64,000 bases of DNA from Xanthomarina gelatinilytica (GTDB lineage Bacteria; Bacteroidota; Bacteroidia; Flavobacteriales; Flavobacteriaceae): assembly GCF_000348685.1 (NCBI RefSeq), contig NZ_ANLA01000005.1, positions 1-64,000 of the forward strand, given 5' to 3'. The position numbers and the translations under genes were made by a program. The first letter of the stretch is position 1; every line of letters begins with the position of its first letter. Shown one piece after another: positions 9,159 through 16,933 of the stretch. The notes below the pieces were generated by a model. It searched no databases. It saw only the letters and a list, made by a program, of their open reading frames with translations, and was not told the DNA's origin.

Positions 9159-9539
9159 ATGCGCAAATGGATTTTAATATTGATATTATTTCTAATAGTC
9201 CTATTTATAGCTTATAAATATGTTTTTCAGGAACATCGAGATATACAAACTGAAAAATCAAGCTATACCACATCTGCAGTAGAATTGGCCAAAGAATTTG
9301 AAATAAATTCTATTGATTCCGAATCAAAATATTTAGATAAAACCATTCAAATTTCAGGAAGTATTTCTGAATTTAATGAACACTCCATCACCTTAGACAA
9401 CAGTGTTTTTTGTCTGTTTTCTGAGCCCCAGGTAAGCCTATTTAAATTAAACGAAAAAGTAATAATTAAAGGACGCTTTATAGGCTATGATGATTTGCTT
9501 GAGCAAATTAAAATGGACCAATGTGATATTATTAATTAA
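9159..9539 (+). CDS. Membrane-anchored OB-fold (tRNA_anti-like) protein
   Basis: 126 aa with an N-terminal membrane anchor (WILILILFLIVLFIAYKYVF) and one OB-fold-like domain of the tRNA_anti-like family: YLDKTIQISGSISEFNEHSITLD, FCLFSEPQV, NEKVIIKGRFIGYDDLLEQI, CDII. Such small proteins are common next to envelope and redox genes in Bacteroidota but have no proven function. First gene of a run of five same-strand genes whose short gaps (11-40 bp) suggest an operon through the YceI gene. Confidence 0.75.
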   Translation: MRKWILILILFLIVLFIAYKYVFQEHRDIQTEKSSYTTSAVELAKEFEINSIDSESKYLDKTIQISGSISEFNEHSITLDNSVFCLFSEPQVSLFKLNEKVIIKGRFIGYDDLLEQIKMDQCDIIN

Positions 9540-9554
9540 TTAAATGCACTTATT

Positions 9555-10148
9555 ATGAAAACAAATTTACTAATGATGCTATTCTTTGGAATATGCACTT
9601 TGCAAGCACAGACCACCCATGATTTAGATTGGGAGAGAGATTTTACCAGTCCACAATCCGATTTGACAATTGAAACAGGAGATACCGTAAGATGGACTTG
9701 GACGGATGATTTGCCTCATACTGTTGAAAACGATACAGGAAGTACAGAAACATTTAATAGCGGCACTATAACAGGTTTAGGACAAACCTATTCTTACACA
9801 TTTACTGTAGAAGGTGTTAACCCATATTTTTGTGGGATTCATGGAGCTGGAAATATGTCTGGAACAATTACCGTAGTAGACCAATTGTCAGTTGATGAAT
9901 TTGCGGCATCAAAATTATTGATGTTTCCCAATCCCGTAAGTACCGAATTGCAAATACAGTTGCCCAATAACTTCAATGAAGGAACCATTACAATTTTTAG
10001 TGTTTCAGGAAAGCAGCTGTTTGGCCAATTTGTAAAAAATGATATAAAAGATGTGACTTTAGATCTTTCACAGTTTAAATCTGGCATGTATTTTATTAAA
10101 TATCAATTTGGGGAACATATAGAAACCAAACGGTTGGTTGTTAAATAA
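9555..10148 (+). CDS. Secreted cupredoxin with type IX secretion sorting domain
   Basis: 197 aa. Signal peptide to about Ala18, a plastocyanin/azurin-like domain (about 20-108), then a Por-secretion-type C-terminal sorting domain (about 120-197, LLMFPNPVSTELQI ... GMYFIKYQFGEHIETKRLVV). A full type 1 copper site can be read: His55 (LPHTVEN), Cys93 and His96 (PYFCGIHGAGN) and Met101. It should therefore be a small blue-copper electron carrier exported and probably anchored to the cell surface by the type IX system. The neighbouring cytochrome, DUF5777 barrel and YceI genes support an envelope electron-transfer or lipid-redox context. Confidence 0.88.
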   Translation: MKTNLLMMLFFGICTLQAQTTHDLDWERDFTSPQSDLTIETGDTVRWTWTDDLPHTVENDTGSTETFNSGTITGLGQTYSYTFTVEGVNPYFCGIHGAGNMSGTITVVDQLSVDEFAASKLLMFPNPVSTELQIQLPNNFNEGTITIFSVSGKQLFGQFVKNDIKDVTLDLSQFKSGMYFIKYQFGEHIETKRLVVK

Positions 10149-10188
10149 AAAATAGTTGGTATCCATTTTATGAATTAAAACTGATTTT

Positions 10189-11037
10189 ATGAAAAAGTGC
10201 CTAAAAATTATAATTTTTTTTCCGTTGTGTTTGTTTTCGCAAGAAAATTTACTTGATGAAATTGATACCGATTCTGTAACCAACAATTTTACAGAAGCCA
10301 CTTTTAAAGCTCTAAAAATTGTTAATTTTGAATCTACTAAATTGGTGGCAAAAAAAGATTTCACTTTAGTTGTTGCCCATAGATTTGGCAGTATTGAGGG
10401 TGGCTTCGACACGTTTTTTGGATTAGACGATGCCGTTACAAGATTAAATTTTATTTATGGGATAACCGATGGTTTAAACATAGGGATATCAAGAAGTTCT
10501 TACCAGAAAACATATCAAGGTTCCATAAAATATCGTTTAATAAGGCAAAAAGAAAATGGTTCTCCTTTTACGCTTGTTGGTTTTAATGCCATTTTAATCA
10601 ATACCGCCTTAAGCGAAGATAATTTGCCCAAATTGGAATTTGTGAACAGGCTTGGTTACACATTTCAATTTCTATTATCAAGAAAAGTAAATTCAAACCT
10701 ATCCCTAGAATTGGCACCTACCTTCTATCATGATAACTATGTTATGGTTAATGATCAAGACAACTCGCGAGTTGCCATAGGTTTTGGTGGGAGATATAAA
10801 TTAGGAAAGCGCTGGTCTATTAATATGGACTATGGTCTAAATCTTAACCGAGCCAAAGATTCTCCCTTTAGAAACCCTTTATCTATTGGCGTTGATTTAG
10901 AAACAGGTGGACACGTATTTCAGATGCATTTTACAAATGCGCAACCTATGAATACCAATTACTTTTTGGGTCAAGCTACAGGAGATTGGAGTACTGGAGA
11001 TATCTATTTTGGATTTAATTTAAGTCGAACCTTTTAA
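10189..11037 (+). CDS. DUF5777-family beta-barrel outer-membrane protein
   Basis: 282 aa with a signal peptide (KIIIFFPLCLFSQ) and a body rich in alternating beta-strands ending in Phe (FGFNLSRTF), as expected for an outer-membrane barrel. The features VVAHRFGSIEGGFDTFFGLDDAVTRL and YGITDGLNIGISRS are those I associate with DUF5777. In Bacteroidota these genes often sit beside YceI and cytochrome or copper proteins, as here. Transport or scaffold role is not established. Confidence 0.8.
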   Translation: MKKCLKIIIFFPLCLFSQENLLDEIDTDSVTNNFTEATFKALKIVNFESTKLVAKKDFTLVVAHRFGSIEGGFDTFFGLDDAVTRLNFIYGITDGLNIGISRSSYQKTYQGSIKYRLIRQKENGSPFTLVGFNAILINTALSEDNLPKLEFVNRLGYTFQFLLSRKVNSNLSLELAPTFYHDNYVMVNDQDNSRVAIGFGGRYKLGKRWSINMDYGLNLNRAKDSPFRNPLSIGVDLETGGHVFQMHFTNAQPMNTNYFLGQATGDWSTGDIYFGFNLSRTF

Positions 11038-11048
11038 AAAGCTCAATA

Positions 11049-11408
11049 ATGAAGAAGCTATTAAGTTTTATCCTATTTGTGATGTTAATTGTTAACTGTA
11101 CATCTGTTAGCGAAGATGATTTAATTGATACTACTCCAATTGAAAATGTTATAACATACAATAATCAAGTAAAACCTATTATAGACAACAATTGCATTCA
11201 ATGTCATTCCATGCCACCAGTAAATGGCGCGCCAATGCCGTTAATAGGTTATGGCGATGTTAAGGATGCCGTATTAAATGATGACTTAATAGAACGCATA
11301 TCCTCAGAAGATTTAGGTTTTTTAATGCCTTTTGGAGGACCACGCCTGCCACAAAATTTGATTGATATTATAATTCAATGGGAAATAGATGGCTTATTGG
11401 AAGACTAA
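11049..11408 (+). CDS. c-type cytochrome lipoprotein
   Basis: 119 aa. Signal peptide with lipobox Cys17 (FVMLIVNC), then a single haem-attachment motif CIQCH (Cys49, Cys52, His53). The C-terminal half contains a candidate Met ligand in FLMPFGGPRLPQ and the class I-like ending LIDIIIQWEIDG. A monohaem electron carrier anchored in the envelope. It lies 11 bp after the DUF5777 gene and just before the YceI gene, so it is probably co-expressed with the cupredoxin. Confidence 0.87.
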   Translation: MKKLLSFILFVMLIVNCTSVSEDDLIDTTPIENVITYNNQVKPIIDNNCIQCHSMPPVNGAPMPLIGYGDVKDAVLNDDLIERISSEDLGFLMPFGGPRLPQNLIDIIIQWEIDGLLED

Positions 11409-11427
11409 CAATATAATACTATTTATT

Positions 11428-11979
11428 ATGAAACAGTTTGTAACAACTTTATTGATATTAGCAACATTAATATTACAAGCACAAGATAAATACTTAACCA
11501 AATCTGGAAGTTTGGGTTTTGAAGCGTCCGTTCCATCTTTTGAAGAGGTAAAGGCGAAAAATGAATCTGTAACGGTGATACTAAACACGGAAAATGGAGA
11601 GATTGCTGCTTTGCTGTTAGTAAAAGGGTTTCGTTTTAAAAATGCACTTATGGAAGAGCATTTTAATGAAAATTACGCAGAATCTGAATTGTATCCAAAA
11701 GCAACATTTCGTGGTAAAATTGTGAATTTTTCAATGGATGGACTTGAAGGCTCTAAAATTCAGAAAGTTACTATAGAAGGTAAATTGGATTTTCATGGAA
11801 AAACCAAACAGGTGACCCATATTACAGCTAATATTTCAAAAAATGAGCATATAATAAGTATTGAAGGCTCATTTATAGTTCAAGCGTCCGATTTTAATAT
11901 TGAAATACCAAAAATTGTAAAGAATAAGCTTTCAAATGAAGTACATGTTGCTTTCAATTTTGACTTGGTTAAGAAGTGA
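11428..11979 (+). CDS. YceI-family periplasmic lipid-binding protein
   Basis: I start at ATG 11428 (MKQFVTTLLILATLILQAQ), which gives a clean signal peptide and 183 aa; the longer frame from 11389 would overlap the cytochrome gene. The YceI lipocalin-like fold is recognisable from SGSLGFEASVP, NALMEEHFNENYAESELYPKA, VTIEGKLDFHGKTKQV and the ending VHVAFNFDLVK. Family members bind polyisoprenoids or amphiphiles in the periplasm. Last gene of the envelope redox cluster and the last complete host gene before the integrated element. Confidence 0.9.
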   Translation: MKQFVTTLLILATLILQAQDKYLTKSGSLGFEASVPSFEEVKAKNESVTVILNTENGEIAALLLVKGFRFKNALMEEHFNENYAESELYPKATFRGKIVNFSMDGLEGSKIQKVTIEGKLDFHGKTKQVTHITANISKNEHIISIEGSFIVQASDFNIEIPKIVKNKLSNEVHVAFNFDLVKK

Positions 11980-12226
11980 CAGCAAAAATTGTTGCAATAA
12001 ACATACATCATTGGGGCAAACGCTCCTTTTTACTTCACTGTTAGTTATGGTGAAAATAATCTTTTTGAATGCTTTGGATCCATTTCACATACCTAACATT
12101 ACTTGTGCTTAAAAACCCGAAGGCTTGATTGTCCGGATCTTTTGGGATTTGTGGTGGTGTCTTTAGCTTCGACGCTTCCAAGGACCCATAAAGAACAGAT
12201 TTTTAATTGGTTATACGCCAAAAACC
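11980..12226. other. Intergenic region with degenerate terminator/att-like copy
   Basis: No convincing gene. The sequence from 12111 (AAAAACCCGAAGG) to 12166 (TGGTGGTGTCTTTAG) looks like a diverged version of the terminator plus attachment sequence that follows at 12227-12272. A 78-codon open frame spans it but has no recognisable features. Confidence 0.4.
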
Positions 12227-12256
12227 AAAAAACCCGAACGAATGTTCGGGTTTTTA
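12227..12256. terminator. Terminator abutting attL
   Basis: A-run, stem CCCGAAC, loop GAAT, stem GTTCGGG, T-run: a compact bidirectional rho-independent terminator. It ends 1 bp before the tRNA-derived 15-bp repeat. Before the element inserted, this would have been the terminator of tRNA-Phe. Confidence 0.8.
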
Positions 12257-12257
12257 G

Positions 12258-12272
12258 TGGTGGTGCCTCCAG
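12258..12272. repeat. attL core repeat
   Basis: TGGTGGTGCCTCCAG, identical to 28676-28690. Read on the minus strand it is the 3'-terminal 15 nt of tRNA-Phe with CCA. This copy is the tRNA fragment displaced by integration. Confidence 0.88.
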
Positions 12273-12401
12273 TACTATTATTAACTTTGTCGTTTCTTTT
12301 CATTTTTACCTAAAACCTCTTGAAAAGCCTATAAAATAAGAATTGTTTGTATCTTTTATTTAAAATTTAATCAAGTAAATTGTTTATAAATAAGGGTGTA
12401 A

Positions 12402-12422
12402 TTGCACCCTATTTTGAACCCT
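12402..12422 (+). promoter_or_regulatory. Probable recombinase arm-type site, left
   Basis: A 21-bp sequence built from TTGCACC and TTGAACC, 13 bp apart, matches 28612-28632 at 19 of 21 positions. An inverted GGGTG directly upstream (12394-12398) makes a palindrome with CACCC. Position (130 bp inside attL) and pairing with the right end fit arm-type binding sites of a tyrosine recombinase. It also lies just upstream of the integrase gene and could mediate autoregulation. Confidence 0.5.
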
Positions 12423-12453
12423 TTTTTGTATCTTGTAGTATAAACAAATACTT

Positions 12454-13761
12454 ATGAGTACTACAATTGAGAGGTCTAAAGGAACTGTCAGATTTGCATT
12501 CAAGGACTCGAATACAAACTTACAGAAAAATAAGAAGAAACAAAGCTTAATCTATCTTCACTTTACCTATGGTAAAAACAAATTCAAATATTCAAGCGGT
12601 TACAAAAGCTGCTTTGATGATTGGGATTTTAATAAGCAACGTATAAAAAACAAGGTAGGAATCACCAACAAGGATGAAGTTAACGGCCATTTGAGCGATT
12701 TAGAGAAGTTTATCAATAAAAAGTACAATGAACTATCAGGTGAGTACGACGTAGTGCCTAAACATCTTTTAAAGTACGCATTGGACGTAAAAACAAATAA
12801 GGTAACTCCACATAAGGTTAAGGATAAAAAAGGGATGTCCTTTTTTGAGGTAATTAACGAGTTTATAGAAACAAAAGAGGGTGAAATATCCAAAATAACA
12901 ATTAGGTCCTATAAGCAAACTAAAAAGCGTTTAGAAGAATATCAAAGGCACTACAATGAAACACTCATGTTTGAATTTATTGATATGTCATTTTACAATA
13001 AGTTTAATAGGTTCATGGAAGCCAATAACTATTCATTGAATACTATAGGTAAGCACCTCAAAACAATAAAAACCTTTTTGAATTATGCGCTCATTGAGGG
13101 TTATACAACCAATCAACGATTTAAGAGCGATGATTTTAAGGTTAAAAAGGAAATTACAACCGAGATTTATTTAACCGATGATGAAATCAAGAAAATGTAC
13201 GAGCATGATTTGTCAAAATATCCAGAACTTGAACACGCCAGAGATGTGTTCTTAATGGGGTGTTATACAGGGCAGCGTATAAGTGATTACAATGGGCTGA
13301 AGAATGAAGATGTCGTTGTTATAGATGGTTTCAAGTGTTTCAAAATACGTCAAAAGAAAAACCGTAAGCATAGTAGAATAGTACATTGCCCTATTACAAA
13401 AGAAATGCAGGATATTATGGATAGTCGTTATAACGGCCATCCGCCAACCAAAATCTTGGAGCAAGACTTAAACGAGAATATCAAGCAAGTTGGGCAAATG
13501 TTAGAATGGGATGAACTTATTAAATGCGAATACACTAAAGGTGGTAAATATCAGACAAAAATGATTTCTAAATACGACCTCATTAAATCACACACGGCAA
13601 GGCGTAGTTTTTGCACTAACAAGTATAAAGCAGGAATGAGTGTCTTTGATATTATGCTGTTTAGTGGTCATACTACAGAAAAAGAGTTTTATAAATATAT
13701 CCGTATTAAAAACCAGGAAAGAGCAGCACATATTATTAAAGGTGGATACTTTAACGTATGA
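12454..13761 (+). CDS. Tyrosine recombinase (phage-type integrase)
   Basis: 435-aa site-specific recombinase that should insert and excise the element at tRNA-Phe. N-terminal arm-binding region (about 10-110), SAM-like core-binding domain (about 128-225) and catalytic domain (about 240-430). Catalytic residues can be read: Arg275 in YTGQRISDY, Lys301 region in QKKNRK, His380 and Arg383 in SHTARRSF, His406 in FSGHTTEKEF and the nucleophile Tyr415 in KYI. Typical of Bacteroidota integrases in size and layout. Upstream lies the candidate arm site and attL; the element's excisionase-like genes are 1.5 kb downstream. Confidence 0.96.
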   Translation: MSTTIERSKGTVRFAFKDSNTNLQKNKKKQSLIYLHFTYGKNKFKYSSGYKSCFDDWDFNKQRIKNKVGITNKDEVNGHLSDLEKFINKKYNELSGEYDVVPKHLLKYALDVKTNKVTPHKVKDKKGMSFFEVINEFIETKEGEISKITIRSYKQTKKRLEEYQRHYNETLMFEFIDMSFYNKFNRFMEANNYSLNTIGKHLKTIKTFLNYALIEGYTTNQRFKSDDFKVKKEITTEIYLTDDEIKKMYEHDLSKYPELEHARDVFLMGCYTGQRISDYNGLKNEDVVVIDGFKCFKIRQKKNRKHSRIVHCPITKEMQDIMDSRYNGHPPTKILEQDLNENIKQVGQMLEWDELIKCEYTKGGKYQTKMISKYDLIKSHTARRSFCTNKYKAGMSVFDIMLFSGHTTEKEFYKYIRIKNQERAAHIIKGGYFNV

Positions 13762-13846
13762 TTAGTTAAAACAAAATAAAAAGAATAAATTAAAGCAAGT
13801 TAAAATGAAAAAGGTTTAATAAATTTAGGACTTATATTTTGTGCTT

Positions 13847-15229
13847 ATGAGTGAAAATTATTACGGTTTTAAGAAGTTTTGTAGTTTATTAAGTGACAAC
13901 AATGTTTTAAAGAAGCATTCGGTTATGGGTGTGGTAAGAATGTTGCAAATCTGTATTGATGAAATAAAAAAAGAAACCCTTAAAGTTTTAATTGAAATAG
14001 ATGAAAAGAAAAAAGATTATTATTTAGATTTGAAAATACATGAAATCAGAAATCAGGATTATTTAAAAAATTACGGGGAGGATAAAATTTATCATATTTT
14101 AAAAGACCTTGATGTGTCTTTAGGGGAATTGATAGCAATTAACTACCCTTATGAACTTAATGAAAAGATAGATAAAATCTTGGATTTTGATGACTATGAT
14201 GAAAACTTTGAATATTTAAGAAAAACGCAAGATGGTCTGTTATTGTACTTTTTAAATTATTACGCCAACGAATTAATATCATTTTTGGAATCTAAAAAAA
14301 CTAAAAGTACACAGAACGTTCAAAATATGAAACCAAATAATGAAATATCCAAATCTGTAACAATTGTTAAGGAATTAGGCAAAACATATATTGATTTTAT
14401 CAAATTAAATAAAAAAATGGATGCTGAAATTCTGCTCCAATACGGAAATGATCCTTGGGCTGACCATACCACAATAGAATTAAAATATGAAGATGCCGTG
14501 AAGGGTTATCAACAAGAAATTAAAACTCATTTAGATGATTTATATTATTCCTCAAATAAAGATGGATTTTTTTATTTTGATTGTTCAACTAAAGTATATG
14601 AACAACATTATGAGCAACGCAAAGAATCGTACCTTCAAAAAATTATAGACTCAACGGAAGAAGATTTTATTGCTTCTGAAGTAAAATATTTAACAACGCC
14701 ATATCTTAATAGGGTTATAAAATTTAGTGAAATTGATAGTATGTATTATAATTCATACATTAATTATGAAGATAAGTATAGAATACCATTGATAAAGAAA
14801 TTAAAGTATTTAGATGTTAGATTAGTGCCTTATCATAAAGCTATAATAATAAAAGAAAATCAACTATTACAAAATGAAAATGGAAATGATGTCTGTTACG
14901 GAACAGATGCCGAAATTGTAAATGTTAAAGAGTCAAAAACTGAAATTCATAATAATAATAATAATTCCGATACAGACTTAAAAACTTCAAAGCAACTCAC
15001 CACAAATCAAATAGTGTTACTTCTTCAAGAAGTTGGTTTTTTTACACATCCTAAAATAGAAAAGGCTACTAAAGAAAAACAATCAGAACTTATCAGTAAA
15101 ATATGTGGACTTAATTCAAAAAACATAAAAACTCACATTCAAAAACTAGATAAGAAGCCTTCAGAATTAGGCGATAACTACCAAAAAGATATTGATAAAA
15201 TAGATGATATTTTAAACAACTTGGAGTAG
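13847..15229 (+). CDS. Unknown element protein with C-terminal helical domain
   Basis: 460 aa from ATG 13847 (MSENYYGFKKF); the GTG 6 nt upstream is less likely. Charged and mostly helical by composition, no signal peptide, no membrane segment. The last about 75 residues (LTTNQIVLLLQEVGFF ... SKICGLNSKNIKTHIQKL) look like a separate small helical domain of a kind I associate with accessory proteins of Bacteroidota mobile elements, after an Asn-rich linker (EIHNNNNNSDTD). An RteC-like regulator is one possibility. Its position between integrase and excisionase-like genes suggests a role in control of the element. I do not recognise an enzyme. Confidence 0.6.
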   Translation: MSENYYGFKKFCSLLSDNNVLKKHSVMGVVRMLQICIDEIKKETLKVLIEIDEKKKDYYLDLKIHEIRNQDYLKNYGEDKIYHILKDLDVSLGELIAINYPYELNEKIDKILDFDDYDENFEYLRKTQDGLLLYFLNYYANELISFLESKKTKSTQNVQNMKPNNEISKSVTIVKELGKTYIDFIKLNKKMDAEILLQYGNDPWADHTTIELKYEDAVKGYQQEIKTHLDDLYYSSNKDGFFYFDCSTKVYEQHYEQRKESYLQKIIDSTEEDFIASEVKYLTTPYLNRVIKFSEIDSMYYNSYINYEDKYRIPLIKKLKYLDVRLVPYHKAIIIKENQLLQNENGNDVCYGTDAEIVNVKESKTEIHNNNNNSDTDLKTSKQLTTNQIVLLLQEVGFFTHPKIEKATKEKQSELISKICGLNSKNIKTHIQKLDKKPSELGDNYQKDIDKIDDILNNLE

Positions 15230-15258
15230 CCTTGGAGTACCTTTTGGAGTTACTCCAG
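15221..15258. repeat. TTGGAGTA repeat cluster upstream of HTH genes
   Basis: Three direct copies of TTGGAGT(A/T) begin at 15221, 15232 and 15244, spaced 11 and 12 bp (about one helical turn), followed by an inverted ACTCCAG. It overlaps the end of the preceding gene and lies about 60-100 bp before the first HTH gene. Candidate operator or excisionase/initiator binding site. Confidence 0.5.
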
Positions 15259-15318
15259 TAGCAAAAAAACGTTAAATACAGGATACTTTTACATCGTAGA
15301 ACAATAAAACGTATCACG

Positions 15319-15615
15319 ATGCAAGAAAGTAAAATTACACAAGTTTTCGGTATCACACCTTCCGAATTAAAAGACGACATCATTAAAGATGTTAGAGCAG
15401 AATTAAATGTAATTGCTCAAAATTTCCAACCTATTAAACCTGCTGAATATCTTACCAGGCAAGAAGTTGCAACCATTCTAAAAGTATCTTTAGTGACCTT
15501 AACAGATTGGAACAAAAAAGGAATCTTAAAACCTTATAGATTAGGCAATTTAATTAGATATAAGCAAGCGGAATTAGAAGAAGCATTAATTAGTATTAAT
15601 AACAAAAAACACTAA
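15319..15615 (+). CDS. Excisionase-like helix-turn-helix protein
   Basis: 98 aa. The C-terminal half (about 50-95) is a MerR/excisionase-type winged HTH: YLTRQEVATILKVSLVTLTDWNKKGILKPYRLGNLIRYKQAELEEAL pattern with the turn at KVSLVT (shown in part: TRQEVATILKVSLVTLTDW). The N-terminus is a short helical segment (GITPSELKDDIIKDV). Such proteins act as excisionases or regulators in integrative elements. The second HTH gene follows after 2 bp, so the two are co-translated. Confidence 0.8.
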   Translation: MQESKITQVFGITPSELKDDIIKDVRAELNVIAQNFQPIKPAEYLTRQEVATILKVSLVTLTDWNKKGILKPYRLGNLIRYKQAELEEALISINNKKH

Positions 15616-15617
15616 TT

Positions 15618-15899
15618 ATGACAGCTTTTAAACACCCAATAAACGATAGTTTAAATAAGATTTTAGACCGTTTAGAATATTTAATAAAGCAAAGTAAGCT
15701 TAAAAATAATCAGGACCCTAAATATGTAATTTTGGATAATGCTGATATTTTGCAACTATTTAAAATTAGTTCTAAAACTGCTTCAAATTGGAGAGAAGAA
15801 GGGATATTGCCATATTCACAGATCAAAGGTAAACTGTATTATAAACTTTCAGATATTCATAGCATAATAGACAATCACTACTCTGTTAAAAAAAAATAG
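15618..15899 (+). CDS. Second excisionase-like HTH protein, ends in A9 run
   Basis: 93 aa with a HTH_17-type domain about 40-90 (NADILQLFKISSKTASNWR, then EGILPYSQIKGKLYYKLSD). It ends SVKKK-stop, where the Lys codons form a run of nine A (15888-15896). A -1 slip there would continue in the frame of the next ORF without any stop, so this gene may also make a longer fusion protein. Probably a DNA-binding regulator or excisionase partner of the preceding gene. Confidence 0.78.
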   Translation: MTAFKHPINDSLNKILDRLEYLIKQSKLKNNQDPKYVILDNADILQLFKISSKTASNWREEGILPYSQIKGKLYYKLSDIHSIIDNHYSVKKK

Positions 15900-15931
15900 C
15901 AGTTGTAAAGCATATTAGTGTACCAATAGAA

Positions 15932-16645
15932 ATGTTTATTGATGCACAAAGCAATAACTATTCAAAAGAATTAAAATTCTTTTTATTGCTAAAATTAATT
16001 TATCCATGTGGTAAAGCACAATTAAATAATGAAGCATTACAATTTATTGAGTTAGTAGAAAATATAAGCAGTCGTAAAACCACTAATAAGTACATCAACT
16101 TTTTAATGGAAATAGGCTGGATTGATTACAATCAAAAAACACAGTTTCATATATTCAAATCATTTGATAGAATTAGAAAAGAAAACAATTGGGAAGTAAG
16201 ATTAGCATTTCAAATAGACTTTAATAATTACTATAAAATAAAGGCAGTTACAGGAGCGGTAATTTATGGTTATCTTCATAAAGATTTTTGGAGAAAAGTT
16301 AAGAAACAAAAAAGCGTACAATTAAAGGGAAGTACCTATTATTTTTTGTCTCCTAAATTTAACTATAAAGAGGAATATGCTCCTGTTTCTGTTAATGGTG
16401 TGACGCAACTTTTTAATATCTCTACTGCTACTGCATCAAGACTTAAAAATGAAGCTTTTAATGAAGGTTTAATTAAGTTGAAAAAGAACTATTCTAAAAC
16501 ATTATTTAATAAAAAATTCATGCAATATTATCTTGATTACAATGATATGAAACAAAATATAGTTTTTAATGATGGTAGTTACCGTTTACAGCTTATTGAT
16601 ACTTTATACCCTCTTTTTTATTTCTCAAAACGGAAATCTCTGTAA
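15932..16645 (+). CDS. Probable winged-helix replication/regulatory protein
   Basis: 237 aa from ATG 15932. I do not recognise a named family, but the pattern FFLLLKLIYPCGKAQL ... ISSRKTTNKYINFLMEIGW ... VTQLFNISTATASRLKNEA shows two helix-turn-helix-like stretches, as in plasmid or element replication initiators and DnaD/RepA-type winged helices. Its frame stays open upstream of the ATG to 15890, through the A9 run ending the previous gene, and codes for KHISVPIEMFID, which looks like genuine protein. So the true product may start by frameshift from the HTH gene. Function is inference. Confidence 0.6.
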   Translation: MFIDAQSNNYSKELKFFLLLKLIYPCGKAQLNNEALQFIELVENISSRKTTNKYINFLMEIGWIDYNQKTQFHIFKSFDRIRKENNWEVRLAFQIDFNNYYKIKAVTGAVIYGYLHKDFWRKVKKQKSVQLKGSTYYFLSPKFNYKEEYAPVSVNGVTQLFNISTATASRLKNEAFNEGLIKLKKNYSKTLFNKKFMQYYLDYNDMKQNIVFNDGSYRLQLIDTLYPLFYFSKRKSL

Positions 16646-16933
16646 ACATAAAGAAAGGGATTAATAACAATTTTTAACCTTGGTGAAAGAATATATAAAT
16701 AATTAAGTATATTTAAACTCTCCCTAAAAGAATTAATAGCAATAATAAGAGCAGTACATACAATGTAAAATTCAATTATATTACTTTTAAGTTCATTGTG
16801 AATTAATGTAGAAAAACCCTATAAGTGAAAGCAGAGTTAAACTATTCTATGTTTCTTTCATAGACCAACCATATATCTTTAAAAGATTTATATTTTTACC
16901 TAAATCAAAATATATTAATCCATATCTATTTAA

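Noticed and set aside
12103-12339. 78-codon ORF across the left attachment site
   Set aside because: It reads through a terminator hairpin and the att repeat, has no recognisable features, and is best explained as chance.
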